Below, piece after piece: positions 18,847-27,935 of a stretch of DNA of 47,018 nucleotides. This DNA is from an uncultured Bacteroidia bacterium (GTDB lineage: Bacteria > Bacteroidota > Bacteroidia > Bacteroidales > F082). The stretch lies in assembly GCA_913009755.1 (NCBI GenBank), contig CAJVWU010000025.1, positions 1 to 47,018 on the forward strand, written 5' to 3'. The translations under genes and the position numbers were made by a program. Position 1 is the first letter of the stretch. The number at the start of each line of letters is the position of its first letter. The notes beneath the pieces are model-generated. The model saw nothing but the letters and a program-made list of their open reading frames with translations, had not been told where the DNA came from and did not search any database.

Positions 18847-20043
18847 ATGTCGAAAAGAACCATTGTTACTTTACCCGGCGACGGCATCGGGAGGGCTGTA
18901 CTTGATGAGGCTCTCCGCGTACTGGATGCAGCCGGTTTTGAAGCCGATTATGTAGAAGGCGATATGGGCTGGGAGTTTTGGTGCAACGAGGGAAACCCAC
19001 TTCCTGAAAGGACTATCCAATTGCTTGAAAAACACAAGGTCGGGCTGTTCGGGGCCATCACTTCCAAACCAAAAGACGAAGCAGCCCGTGAACTGTCTCC
19101 CAAATTACAGGACAAAGGCCTGGTCTATTCTTCCCCGATCGTTAACCTTCGCCAGCATTTCGGACTGGACATCTGCATGCGGCCCTGTCATTCTTTCAAA
19201 GGTAATCCGTTGAATTTTATCAGAAGAGGAGCCAACGGCGAAATTGAGGAACCCATGGTGGATGTGGTGATCTTCCGTCAGAATACCGAAGGCCTTTACA
19301 GTGGGGTGGAATGGAGTGATCCGCCCGCCCTGGTTTATGAAGCACTGATGACCCATCCCAAATTCAAAAAGAATTTCGGTCAGTCACCCAAAGCTGAAAT
19401 CTCGGTTTCAACACGGATATTCACAAAAAAAGCCACCGAACGTATTTTACGTGCTGCTTTTATCCATGCACGTAAAAATGGTTACAAATCGGTCACCGTT
19501 GGTGAAAAGCCGAATGTGATCCGTGAAACATCGGGTATAATGTATAAAATGGCGCAGGAAATTCAGAAAGCCGATTTTCCCGAAATTCAACTCTGGAATA
19601 CAAACATTGATGCCCTCATGATGTGGCTGACCAAAAATCCTGAAAATTATGGTGTGATTGTGGCCGGTAATATGTTCGGCGACATTGTATCTGATGGTTT
19701 TGCAGGATTGATTGGAGGACTTGGATTTGCCTGCTCTGCCCAATACAACCCCGATACGGGTATTGGCCTTTTTGAACCCACACACGGTTCCGCACCTAAA
19801 TATGCAGATTACGATATATCCATCGTGAACCCCGTCGCCATGATCGAATCATCGTGTATGATGCTTGATTTCATCGGTGAAAATAAAATGGCTAAAAAAA
19901 TACGGCTTGCTGTTGCCGAAGTAATTGCCGAAGGCAAAGTACGCACTTACGACATGATGAAAATGCGCGGTATGGCAGATGTGGTAAAACACGGCGCTGC
20001 TTCAACAAGGGAAATGGCGGATGCGATAATTGCCAAACTGTAA
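18847..20043 (+). CDS. Isocitrate/isopropylmalate family dehydrogenase
   Basis: 398 residues from the ATG at 18847, chosen because a promoter lies inside the longer frame. It is a beta-decarboxylating NAD(P)-dependent dehydrogenase: N-terminal TLPGDGIGRAVLDEAL, substrate-binding FRQNTEGLYSGVEW, catalytic Lys region GEKPNVIRETSG, metal-binding GDIVSDGFAGLIGGLG and cofactor region FEPTHGSAPKYA. The substrate is not settled by eye. Isocitrate is favoured because no leu or ilv genes lie nearby, but isopropylmalate or a homoisocitrate-type substrate remain possible. An HD-like gene follows 58 bases later on the same strand. Confidence 0.88.
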   Translation: MSKRTIVTLPGDGIGRAVLDEALRVLDAAGFEADYVEGDMGWEFWCNEGNPLPERTIQLLEKHKVGLFGAITSKPKDEAARELSPKLQDKGLVYSSPIVNLRQHFGLDICMRPCHSFKGNPLNFIRRGANGEIEEPMVDVVIFRQNTEGLYSGVEWSDPPALVYEALMTHPKFKKNFGQSPKAEISVSTRIFTKKATERILRAAFIHARKNGYKSVTVGEKPNVIRETSGIMYKMAQEIQKADFPEIQLWNTNIDALMMWLTKNPENYGVIVAGNMFGDIVSDGFAGLIGGLGFACSAQYNPDTGIGLFEPTHGSAPKYADYDISIVNPVAMIESSCMMLDFIGENKMAKKIRLAVAEVIAEGKVRTYDMMKMRGMADVVKHGAASTREMADAIIAKL

Positions 20044-20101
20044 TTTTCGATGCTTTTTACCCAGCATCGCAGCGACGTTGCGTGAACCAAATAATAAAAC
20101 C

Positions 20102-20656
20102 ATGAACAAAGAAGTTTTATCTCTCTGGCCCGAACTGGAATGGATCAAAGATAATGACCTCCGCAAAAAAACATCCAAAACCTGGGAACTCGCTCTGGAG
20201 CAAAGTGTCCTCACACCTGAAGACCTGAACCGCATCCCGTTTACCTTGCTCGTTGGCCCCGGCCTGAAAGTTACCTTTATGGACCACAAACGATCGGTAG
20301 TGCATATTGTCCGCGATGCAGGAAATAAAATCAATGAAATGTACCATGGCGAGTTGCCCGTAAACATGGATGTACTGATTGCCGGAGCTATTCTGGCGGA
20401 TGTCGGTAAGCTGCTGGAATATGAACTGGACGAAAACGGAAATGCCGTCCAGGGAAATTACGGTAAGTATCTTCGCCATCCTTTTTCCGGTGTTAGTCTG
20501 GCGGAAGAATGCGGGGTTCCCGCTGAAGTTTGCCATATTATTGCCACTCATGCCGGCGAAGGCAATATGGTGAAACGGACAACGGAAGCCTGTCTCGTAC
20601 ATCACACCGATTTTATGACCTATCTGCCGTTTAAAGACCGGCTGGTTGTTGATTAA
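20102..20656 (+). CDS. HD-fold hydrolase-like protein with altered HD motif
   Basis: 184 residues from the ATG at 20102. The helical pattern of the HD superfamily is clear: DHKRSVVHIVRDAG (61-74), DVLIAGAILADVGKLLEYE (90-108), RHPFSGVSLAEE (125-136) and IIATHAGEG (147-154), ending in VHHTDFMTYLPF. At the diagnostic HD pair the sequence reads Ala99-Asp100, so one metal ligand is missing; metal binding may rely on the nearby histidines. It is likely co-transcribed with the dehydrogenase upstream. Substrate unknown. Confidence 0.75.
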   Translation: MNKEVLSLWPELEWIKDNDLRKKTSKTWELALEQSVLTPEDLNRIPFTLLVGPGLKVTFMDHKRSVVHIVRDAGNKINEMYHGELPVNMDVLIAGAILADVGKLLEYELDENGNAVQGNYGKYLRHPFSGVSLAEECGVPAEVCHIIATHAGEGNMVKRTTEACLVHHTDFMTYLPFKDRLVVD

Positions 20657-20694
20657 TTTCCCGATTTTGAATCAGTGGAATCGGTGGAATTGTG

Positions 20695-20712
20695 CCGAAG
20701 GCATTCCTTCGG
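20695..20712. terminator. Hairpin after the HD-like gene
   Basis: Perfect 7-bp stem CCGAAGG/CCTTCGG with a CATT loop, 39 bases after the stop codon. There is no T tract, so termination is uncertain. Confidence 0.35.
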
Positions 20713-20837
20713 AAGGGAACCGGTTTTCTCTTCCTCTACAATTCGGACGGGCCTGCCTGCCAAAGTGCAATTACGGGCAATCGAACCCGGAAAAACTTAT
20801 CAAGTATTGATGCAAGGAAAAAACAACACCTTTTGGA

Positions 20838-22028
20838 TCAGGACTCCCTTCTGATAACCATAGCTGTTGTCACGCCGCCGCCGCCACAGATGGCTGCGAC
20901 ACAATGGGTCTTCCCAAGCTTTTTCAGTGCATGATAGCCTGTTACCAGGATTCTTGCGCCGCTGATGCCGGTGGGATGCCCCAGAGCAATGGCGCCGCCG
21001 TGAACATTCAGTTTGCTTTCGTCCCATTTTAACACCTGCCGGTTGGCCAGCACCTGGATGGCAAAAGCCTCATTGACTTCGATGAGGTCCATGTCATCAA
21101 GGCTCATGCCGGCTTTCTTGAGGGCGGACGGAATGGAAAAGGCAGGGCCTTCACCCATGGTGGCCGGTGAAACAGCCAACTGTGTGTATGAAACAATTGA
21201 AAACAAAGGTTCAGCACCCAGCTCTTTTGCTTTCTGTCGGCTGGTAACCACCAGGGCCGTGGCGCCGTCGCTCAAACCGCAGGAATTGCCCGCGGTTACC
21301 GTTCCGTCCTTGCGGAAGGCAGGCCGGATATTTGCCATTTTTTTCTTGTCTATTTCATGACGGATGGTTTCGTCCTGATTAAAAATCCTGGCCGGGCTTT
21401 TCCGTGTAGCCGGAATCTCAATGGGGACGATTTCTTCGTCAAACCAGCCGTTTTTTTGCGCTGCCGATGCTTTGAGATGGCTGCTGATGGCGAATTCATC
21501 CTGTAGTTCCCTCGGGATTTTATATTTGTCATATAGGTTTTCGGCGGTATGCCCCATACCCTGTCCGATTAAGGGATCAATGCTGTCGCTCCAGCCATCC
21601 TCAAGTTTTTTGTCACCCATCTTGAAGCCATCCCACCGGGCACCTTTCAGCAGGTAGGGGATGGTGCTCATGCTGTCGAAACCGCCCACAACCACAATTT
21701 CCGATTCGCCCAGGCGGATGGCCTGCGAGGCAAACATTACCGAGCGCATGGCCGAGGGACAGGCCATGTTGAGGGTGATGACGGGTTTGTTTTCCGAGAT
21801 GCCCCCTTTTACCGCGGCAGTCCTGGCGGGGTTGGGACCGTTACCGGCCTGGCGGCAACTGCCGAGGATTGCTTCATCCACCTGTTCGCCACTCAGGGAG
21901 GCCCTTTTCAATGCTTCTTTAACAGCAACTGCGCCCAAATCATAAGAAGGAATGTCTTTGAGGGTTCCGCCAAACCTGCCCATGGCAGTGCGGCATGCTG
22001 AAATGATGACTACATCGTTTAAATCCAT
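20838..22028 (-). CDS. Acetyl-CoA C-acyltransferase (thiolase)
   Basis: 396 residues of the degradative/biosynthetic thiolase fold. The acyl-accepting Cys90 lies in NMACPSAMRS, the second-half motif is GGAIALGHPTGISGAR (catalytic His), and the final cysteine is in CGGGGVTTAMV. It joins or splits acetyl-CoA units such as acetoacetyl-CoA. It lies on the same strand as the benzoyl-CoA operon but is separated from its last gene by a restriction-modification cassette, so it may once have been the operon tail. The operon has a second, dissimilar thiolase at 31359-32630. Confidence 0.93.
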   Translation of the reverse strand: MDLNDVVIISACRTAMGRFGGTLKDIPSYDLGAVAVKEALKRASLSGEQVDEAILGSCRQAGNGPNPARTAAVKGGISENKPVITLNMACPSAMRSVMFASQAIRLGESEIVVVGGFDSMSTIPYLLKGARWDGFKMGDKKLEDGWSDSIDPLIGQGMGHTAENLYDKYKIPRELQDEFAISSHLKASAAQKNGWFDEEIVPIEIPATRKSPARIFNQDETIRHEIDKKKMANIRPAFRKDGTVTAGNSCGLSDGATALVVTSRQKAKELGAEPLFSIVSYTQLAVSPATMGEGPAFSIPSALKKAGMSLDDMDLIEVNEAFAIQVLANRQVLKWDESKLNVHGGAIALGHPTGISGARILVTGYHALKKLGKTHCVAAICGGGGVTTAMVIRRES

Positions 22029-22125
22029 GTTTAATTTTTATTTTGTTGTTAAACTTTTTATTTCTAATTCAATTCTTATATATTTTCTTTATCAGGGAAA
22101 GTATTTATTTTATTTAAATTTTATA

Positions 22126-22145
22126 CCTGCCTGTCGGCAGACAGG
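22126..22145. repeat. Short palindromic element (CCTGTC-GGCA-GACAGG core)
   Basis: Six-bp perfect stem with a 4-nt loop, preceded by a partial duplication of CCTG. A related CCTGCCTGCC string lies near 20751. It is at the 3' side of the restriction-modification operon and upstream of the thiolase. It could be an interspersed repeat or an RNA hairpin; there is no T tract. Confidence 0.45.
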
Positions 22146-22181
22146 TTTACAACTAATTGCGGTATTGTGTAACCGCCTCTG

Positions 22182-22781
22182 TTATGTAAATGATCCTCTT
22201 TGAAGCGCTTCATCTGGGTCATACCAAGTAGCATTAATAAAATGCTGAATTTCTTTCACAAACATTTTTATAACTTCTGAACTAATAGGAAAGCTCTCGT
22301 GTTGTTTTTTATACCTCATCATAAATACTTCTTTTTTCATAGGGAAGTCTTTTTGCTTTAAAACTATTTCAGGTTTATTATTTAATGAAACAATATTGGT
22401 TGGCCTAAAAGATAATGACATAAAAGCTGTTTGAGAACCTGTTTCAATGGCATCCGGAAGGTTTTTAATAATATCAGGATGAACAAGAAAAGTTAGAAAT
22501 TCTTCTAATACACTATTATCTAATTTTAGCTGTCCTTTTTGCCTTTTAATAAAAGGACTTCCCCGATTAGTAATTAATTCTACCTCCAGATAGTCTTTGT
22601 ATGCATTCAGAAGGGTTGTCATTTCTTCAATCCTCTTTTCACCTTTTGAAGTAAGTTTATTTAAGTCGTCAATCCATTTTTCATAAGCTTTAAATGCCTT
22701 TTCCAATATCTCTTTGTCACCTTTAGCTTTAGGGTTAGCAATTGCAGCTAACAATTTTTCTTTGTGTGGTGTTAATGCCAT
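22182..22781 (-). CDS. Probable type II restriction endonuclease (tentatively Bpu10I-like)
   Basis: 199 residues starting MALTPHKEKLL. It is called a restriction enzyme mainly from position: two bases after an adenine/cytosine-N methyltransferase gene and in a cassette with a regulator. The stretch RQKGQLKLDNSVLEEFL (about 100-116) and the pattern PEIVLKQKDFPM (about 147-158) recall the Bpu10I-type family as I remember it, but this is not verified and family members may be longer. A PD-(D/E)xK core cannot be assigned with confidence. The frame is intact with a normal stop. The gene is clearly more AT-rich than its neighbours. Confidence 0.55.
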   Translation of the reverse strand: MALTPHKEKLLAAIANPKAKGDKEILEKAFKAYEKWIDDLNKLTSKGEKRIEEMTTLLNAYKDYLEVELITNRGSPFIKRQKGQLKLDNSVLEEFLTFLVHPDIIKNLPDAIETGSQTAFMSLSFRPTNIVSLNNKPEIVLKQKDFPMKKEVFMMRYKKQHESFPISSEVIKMFVKEIQHFINATWYDPDEALQRGSFT

Positions 22782-22783
22782 AA

Positions 22784-23962
22784 TTAAATATTAAAAACAG
22801 GTGATGATTTAACAATGTTTATTTTGTTTATTGCATCAATGAAATCAATTTCAACCTCTGTGGGCGCATTCTTTTTTGCTTTGGTTAGATGTGATTTAGC
22901 AATCTTTCGAGCTACATTGAGAGTGGGTTGTAGTAAAGCCTTTTTTTCAACGATTATTATATCTTCAATTATCTTTTTTCCAAATTTATTCAAAAATGCC
23001 CTTTCACTTTTATCAATGATGATAAAACAATTCATTTCATTAATTAATTCAAGAACTATTTCCCCATTGAAAAATGGAGTTTTTCTTACATTTGATTCCC
23101 GACTCACAACCATAACCAGTTTCCCGTCTTCCTTTAAAGAATTCCATAAGGAAAATAGTGATTCTTCCATATCAATGCAATACTGAATTACAGTCAACAA
23201 TCTGTTGCCACGATTTTTCCTGTTAGAACCAAATTCTGAATGTGCGACTTTAAAAATATTATAATCAAAAGACTCTGTTACAGCTCTATAATTCTGATGA
23301 TAATTAAAAACATTAATGTAAGGAGGACTTGTTATAATTAAATTTATTTGATTTTTATATAATGAATCAACTTGCCTGGCATCTTTATGATAAACCTGAA
23401 TATCACATTTTGTATAGGGTAAACCATATAGGGCATTTCTGAAATAAGCAAATGACTTTAATATTGAATCTATTAAAGTTAATTTTTTGTCTTTTTCAGA
23501 AGCAAAAAGTACATTCATAAAGAAAGACAATTCATTTTGAGCACATATTCGTTTCAGGTGTTTTGCAAAATCAATTAGGCTCTTATATGCACTACGATAA
23601 TCATTAGTATCAATAAATAAAGGATGTCCATTAAAACCTGATAAAACACTTGATAATTTAGATTCTAAATTTAAAACGAATTCCTGACGTTCTTTTAGTT
23701 CTAAATTCGAATATTTGTAAAAATTTGCCATTTGGAACGCCGCAGGATTTATTTCGAACCCTACACTTGGAATACCCTTAATTGCAGATTCAATCAAAAC
23801 AGTTCCACTACCTGCAAATGGGTCTAGAATAATTGAATCTTTTGTGCAGTTGAAAGATTCAATAATATATTCAACAAACTCAGGAGTAAATTGTCCACGC
23901 CAATTAAAAAGATTTGCTCTTTTTTTAACATTTACATTTAGCTTTTCTTGAACAAGGTTCAT
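22784..23962 (-). CDS. DNA amino-methyltransferase (probable N4-cytosine or N6-adenine) of an RM system
   Basis: 392 residues. The AdoMet-binding motif DPFAGSGT is at residues 47-54 and the catalytic motif TSPPY at 211-215. TSPPY favours cytosine-N4 methylation, though adenine-N6 is possible. The binding motif precedes the catalytic motif, the reverse of the common beta-class order in which SPPY comes first, with about 155 residues between them that may carry target recognition. The start codon overlaps the end of the upstream regulator gene by 4 bases and the nuclease gene follows at 2 bases, so the three are translationally linked. Confidence 0.88.
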   Translation of the reverse strand: MNLVQEKLNVNVKKRANLFNWRGQFTPEFVEYIIESFNCTKDSIILDPFAGSGTVLIESAIKGIPSVGFEINPAAFQMANFYKYSNLELKERQEFVLNLESKLSSVLSGFNGHPLFIDTNDYRSAYKSLIDFAKHLKRICAQNELSFFMNVLFASEKDKKLTLIDSILKSFAYFRNALYGLPYTKCDIQVYHKDARQVDSLYKNQINLIITSPPYINVFNYHQNYRAVTESFDYNIFKVAHSEFGSNRKNRGNRLLTVIQYCIDMEESLFSLWNSLKEDGKLVMVVSRESNVRKTPFFNGEIVLELINEMNCFIIIDKSERAFLNKFGKKIIEDIIIVEKKALLQPTLNVARKIAKSHLTKAKKNAPTEVEIDFIDAINKINIVKSSPVFNI

Positions 23963-24264
23963 AGGTTGTTTGTCTTAAAGTATTTGAGCTTTGATTCAGC
24001 AAGGATTAATATTTCTTTCGATTCACTATACTCATATATATTTTTTGCAATCTTCTCACTAATTAGCTCTTTCTCGATTTGCTTCTTATCAAGATTAAAT
24101 ATGGAACACAACAACTCTATTCTTCTTTCATCAAAGTCTCTTTTACCATTTTCAATTTTACTTAGGTTTGCAGAATCCAAATCAAGTTTTGCAGCTAACT
24201 GAGTTAGTGTTAACTCCTTTTCCTTTCTTAATCTCCGAATATATTGTCCAAATGTCTCCCTCAT
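23959..24264 (-). CDS. XRE-family HTH regulator, probable RM controller (C) protein
   Basis: 101 residues. The helix-turn-helix lies at about 17-45 (LTLTQLAAKLDLDSANLSKIENGKR), followed by a helical dimerisation-type tail. It is slightly longer than classical C proteins (about 80). Being first in a C-M-R operon, it would set the delay between methyltransferase and nuclease expression in a new host. A 10-bp palindrome 15 bases upstream of its start is a candidate operator. Confidence 0.85.
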   Translation of the reverse strand: MRETFGQYIRRLRKEKELTLTQLAAKLDLDSANLSKIENGKRDFDERRIELLCSIFNLDKKQIEKELISEKIAKNIYEYSESKEILILAESKLKYFKTNNL

Positions 24265-24278
24265 TATTTGATATATTA

Positions 24279-24288
24279 TGACTTGTCA
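24279..24288. promoter_or_regulatory. Candidate C-box operator
   Basis: Perfect palindrome TGACTTGTCA, 15 bases before the controller gene start. Known C-boxes are short inverted repeats containing GACT/AGTC-type half sites. The match is by position and symmetry only. Confidence 0.4.
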
Positions 24289-24352
24289 ACAGATAAATAT
24301 AATATAAAAATCCCATTCATTTTTTTGAATCTCCCGACTTTATGAACAGACA

Positions 24353-25120
24353 CTATATATACTGCCCCCCATCCACTTTGATTACTTCACCGGTGATGTG
24401 GCGGGCAAGGCCGGAACAGAGGAACACAACCAGATTGGCCACATCTTCCGTTTGGCCGAAGCGCTTGAGGATGATTTCTTCCATAGCCTTTTGCCTGACA
24501 ACTTCATCGGCATTTTTCATCATATCGGTTTCGATCAAACCGGGTGCTACGGCGTTCACATTCACCGAATATTTCCCCAACTCCCTGGCCACCGTTTTTG
24601 TCAACCCGATGATACCGGCTTTTGTGGAAGCATAATTGGCCTGCCCGAATTTCCCCCTTATCCCGTTGATGGAGGTGATGTTGACCAGTTTTCCGTATTT
24701 CTGTTCCCTGAACAAGGGTGCCACCGCCCTGATAAAATTAAAATAGCCTTTCAGGTTGACATTGATCACACTGTCCCATTGCTCTTCCGTCATTTTCCAG
24801 ATGACACCATCCCGGTTGATGCCTGCGTTGTTCACGAGAATGTCAATACGGCCAAATTCAGTCAATACTTTTTCCATCATTTTTCCGGCATCGGAAAAAC
24901 TGGAAATATCGGCCTGGAAGACCAGTGCTTTTCCACCGTACCCCTTGATTTTTGCTGCAACTTGTTCTGCTTCGTCTTTGTGCTTGCGGTAATTTACAGC
25001 CACATTGGCCCCACATTGTGCCAGTTTAACGGCAATTTCAGCCCCGATGCCCATGCTTCCACCGGTGACGATGGCCGTTTTGTTTTCCAGGTTGATAAGA
25101 ATTCCTTTTGAATTATCCAT
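24353..25120 (-). CDS. SDR-family oxidoreductase, FabG/PhaB-like
   Basis: 255 residues of the classical short-chain dehydrogenase fold. The cofactor motif is TGGSMGIG (near 19), then NNAG (about 97-100), the catalytic Ser in ITSINGIRG and the Tyr-Lys pair in NYASTKAG. It reduces 3-oxoacyl or oxidises 3-hydroxyacyl thioesters with NAD(P). It is the last gene of the benzoyl-CoA operon, 12 bases after the molybdenum enzyme, so an acyl-CoA substrate such as 3-hydroxypimelyl-CoA or acetoacetyl-CoA is more likely than fatty-acid synthesis. It lies directly before the AT-rich RM cassette. Confidence 0.85.
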   Translation of the reverse strand: MDNSKGILINLENKTAIVTGGSMGIGAEIAVKLAQCGANVAVNYRKHKDEAEQVAAKIKGYGGKALVFQADISSFSDAGKMMEKVLTEFGRIDILVNNAGINRDGVIWKMTEEQWDSVINVNLKGYFNFIRAVAPLFREQKYGKLVNITSINGIRGKFGQANYASTKAGIIGLTKTVARELGKYSVNVNAVAPGLIETDMMKNADEVVRQKAMEEIILKRFGQTEDVANLVVFLCSGLARHITGEVIKVDGGQYI

Positions 25121-25132
25121 AATTTATTGTTG

Positions 25133-27931
25133 TTATTGATTTTTAACTGATTGAATGGCTTTGAGCACACGCTCGGGGGTGATGGGCAACTCAAAAACCC
25201 TGGCACCTATGGCATCGGCAATGGCATTGGCCAGCGCACCGAGGACAGGCAATGTAGCTCCTTCGCCCACTTCTTTGGCGCCAAAAGGGCCTGCCGGCTC
25301 ATAACTGTCAACAATGGACGAATCAATTTCGGGAGTGTCGGCAGAAGTGGCGATGAGGTAGTTGTGCAGGTCGGCATTCAACATCTTACCTTTTTTGTTG
25401 AACACTTCATTCTCCATTAAAACCTCACTCATACTCATCACAACGGCACCTTCAACCTGTCCTTCCACAAGCAAGGGGTTGATGGCCGTTCCGCAGTCGT
25501 GGGCATCCCAAAAGTTCAAAACCCTGACTTTCCCCGTTTCCAGGTCAATGTCAACTTCACAAATCGTTGCGGAAAAGGAATAGGCCGGGGATGTGCCCAC
25601 GGCCGCGCCTTTGTAAGTACCTCCGAGGCCTTCTGGCGGCGAGTAGTGCCCGCGTCCGGTAAGGGGACCGTTTAGTGAAAAATAACGGGCTGCCGCTTCG
25701 CTCCAGGGCACCGAAACGGAAGAATCATCTTTAACAAATACTTTATTATCCTTTGCCACCAGCGTCGCCGCATCCACATCCAACATTTCCGCTGCCATTT
25801 CAAACACCTGCTTTTTAATGTCTTCCCCGGCCATCTTGGAGGCATTTCCACCCATCAGGGTTACACGGCTGGAATAAGCGCCAAAACCGATGGGTGTAAT
25901 ATCACTGTCGGCCGATACCACGCTGATGCGGTTGTAGGAAATGCCCATGGCCTCACAGGCCGCCATGGCAAGCACCGTATCCGAACCCTGGCCAATGTCG
26001 GCATCGCCGATAAACAACACCGCTTTAGAGCCATCCTCTTCCACTTTGATGATGGCATTGGAATGAGGGAATTTTGAACGGTAAATGGGATAACCGGCCC
26101 CCGAAACAAAACCTCCACAGCCGATGCCAATCCCACGTCCTTTCGGCAACTTGCCTTTTTTGTTGTCCCAGTCCGATTTTTTTCTGACCTCCTTCAGGCA
26201 AGCGGTAAATTCACAGGAGCCGATATCCAGGTCGTTGCAGGTGCGGTAATTGGGCTCCATTGCATTTTTAAGCCTGATATCAATATGGTCTATGCTTAGG
26301 TCATCGGCGATCATTGACAATAAGGATTCGAAAGCAAATCGCGGGTGCGGGACCCCATGCCCTCTGAATGCGCCACACGGAGGGAGGTTTGTGTTGACAC
26401 GAAATCCGTCGTATTTGTAATTGGGCATTTTGTACAACGTAGGCAACATGGAACCGGCATAATAGGCCGAAACAATCCCAAAACTGGAATAGGCCCCGCC
26501 TTCGAGAACGACTTTCTGTTTCACGGCGGTAATGGTACCGTCATTTTTCACACCTATCTTCAGGTCAATGTATTGTTTGTGCCTTCCCCTTCCGTAGAGG
26601 TACATTTCCTCACGCGTAAACCTCATCTTTACGGGCTGTCCGGTAGCTTTGGCAAGGAAAATTGACAGAATCTCAAGGTAATTGGTGGCAGCCTTTGATC
26701 CGAAACCACCCCCGCAATGGGTCATGATGACACGGATATCACCCAGGGGCAGGTTGAGGATGCGCGAAAGCTGATGATGCACATAATGAACGACCTGAGT
26801 AGAGGTATGAACGGTAACCCGTCCGTTACGGTCCCATTCGGCTAGGGCCACATGGGGTTCCATGGGGTTTTGGTAGGTCCTGTTACCCACAAAACGGTGT
26901 TCACGAATATGATCCGCTTCGGCAAAGCCCTTTTCAATATCACCAAAGTGATGGTCAACGCGGGTGTTGATGTTGTTTTCATATTTATGATCAAACAAGC
27001 GCGGGGCCCCGTCTTTCATGGCTTCCATGGGGTCGAATACGGACGGCAGTTCCTCGTAGTCAACTTCAATCAGTTCGAGGGCCCGGTAACAGGTGGCCTC
27101 GTCAATGGCAGCCACGGCAGCCACCACATCGCCCACAAACCTCACTTTGTTTTTGGCCAGGATAAACTCATCGTAGCGCGGCGGGGAAGTGCCCCAGCTC
27201 ACATCCGGGACATCGGCCCCGGTGAGCACGGCCTTTACACCTTTGAGGGCTTTGGCCCTGCCGGTGTTGATGGATTTGATTTTGGCATGGGCCACCGGGC
27301 TTAACAGCAATTTTCCGTAAAGCATGTTGGGCAGCACAATGTCATCCGTATAAATAGCCCTTCCCGTGGCTTTGTCGGGTGCATCTATTTTTGGCAGCCT
27401 TTTTCCGACCACCGAAAGGTCAATGGCCGACTTCTGGGGGAAATATTGAATTTCTTCCGGTTTTTTGCCATTGATAATTTCTTTGGCCGTTTCAATGGCC
27501 TCAATAATTTTGGTGTAACCGGTACAGCGGCACAGATTGCCACTGAGTTCACTTTTAATTTCCTCTTTTGTGACATCCGGATTTTTGTCCAATATTGTTT
27601 TGGCCCGCAATATCATGCCCGGCGTACAAAAGCCGCATTGAATTGCCCCTTTTTCGATAAACGCCTGCTGAAGAGGATGTAGTGTGCCGTTGGAAACCCC
27701 TTCGATGGTGATGACCTGTTTTCCCTGTGCTTCCACGCCGAGGACAAGGCATGAATTCACAGCCTTTCCGTCCATGATTACGGTACAGGCGCCGCAATCC
27801 CCGGCATCACAGCCCCTTTTTGTGCCTGTCAGCCTCAACTCTTCCCTGATCACGTCCAACAGTGTCATTTCGGGGCTTACCGCAACTTCGTAGTCGTTAC
27901 CGTTTACATTGATCTGTATTATTTCTTTCAT
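25133..27931 (-). CDS. Fused 2Fe-2S and molybdenum subunit of a 4-hydroxybenzoyl-CoA reductase-like enzyme
   Basis: 932 residues combining two subunits that are separate in Thauera 4-hydroxybenzoyl-CoA reductase. Residues 1-155 are the HcrC-like 2Fe-2S protein: plant-type cluster C41, C46, C49, C61 and a second cluster C99, C102, C134, C136. After a linker, residues 175-932 are the HcrA-like xanthine oxidase-family subunit (KATGRAIYTDDIVLPNMLYGK, CGGGFGSKA, PPCGAFRGHG, DADIGQGSD) with the likely catalytic Glu890 in GAKEVGEGA. Several stretches resemble remembered HcrA, including PPCGAFRGHG and GKLPKGRGIGIG. It probably removes or adds an oxygen group on an aromatic or related CoA ester. The FAD subunit gene is 4 bases upstream. 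Nicotinate or purine hydroxylase functions are alternatives. Confidence 0.83.
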   Translation of the reverse strand: MKEIIQINVNGNDYEVAVSPEMTLLDVIREELRLTGTKRGCDAGDCGACTVIMDGKAVNSCLVLGVEAQGKQVITIEGVSNGTLHPLQQAFIEKGAIQCGFCTPGMILRAKTILDKNPDVTKEEIKSELSGNLCRCTGYTKIIEAIETAKEIINGKKPEEIQYFPQKSAIDLSVVGKRLPKIDAPDKATGRAIYTDDIVLPNMLYGKLLLSPVAHAKIKSINTGRAKALKGVKAVLTGADVPDVSWGTSPPRYDEFILAKNKVRFVGDVVAAVAAIDEATCYRALELIEVDYEELPSVFDPMEAMKDGAPRLFDHKYENNINTRVDHHFGDIEKGFAEADHIREHRFVGNRTYQNPMEPHVALAEWDRNGRVTVHTSTQVVHYVHHQLSRILNLPLGDIRVIMTHCGGGFGSKAATNYLEILSIFLAKATGQPVKMRFTREEMYLYGRGRHKQYIDLKIGVKNDGTITAVKQKVVLEGGAYSSFGIVSAYYAGSMLPTLYKMPNYKYDGFRVNTNLPPCGAFRGHGVPHPRFAFESLLSMIADDLSIDHIDIRLKNAMEPNYRTCNDLDIGSCEFTACLKEVRKKSDWDNKKGKLPKGRGIGIGCGGFVSGAGYPIYRSKFPHSNAIIKVEEDGSKAVLFIGDADIGQGSDTVLAMAACEAMGISYNRISVVSADSDITPIGFGAYSSRVTLMGGNASKMAGEDIKKQVFEMAAEMLDVDAATLVAKDNKVFVKDDSSVSVPWSEAAARYFSLNGPLTGRGHYSPPEGLGGTYKGAAVGTSPAYSFSATICEVDIDLETGKVRVLNFWDAHDCGTAINPLLVEGQVEGAVVMSMSEVLMENEVFNKKGKMLNADLHNYLIATSADTPEIDSSIVDSYEPAGPFGAKEVGEGATLPVLGALANAIADAIGARVFELPITPERVLKAIQSVKNQ

Positions 27932-27935
27932 CTTC

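Noticed and set aside
24353-25120. FabG of fatty-acid synthesis
   Set aside because: No acp, fabD or fabF nearby and the gene is the tail of an acyl-CoA catabolic operon, so a catabolic role is preferred.
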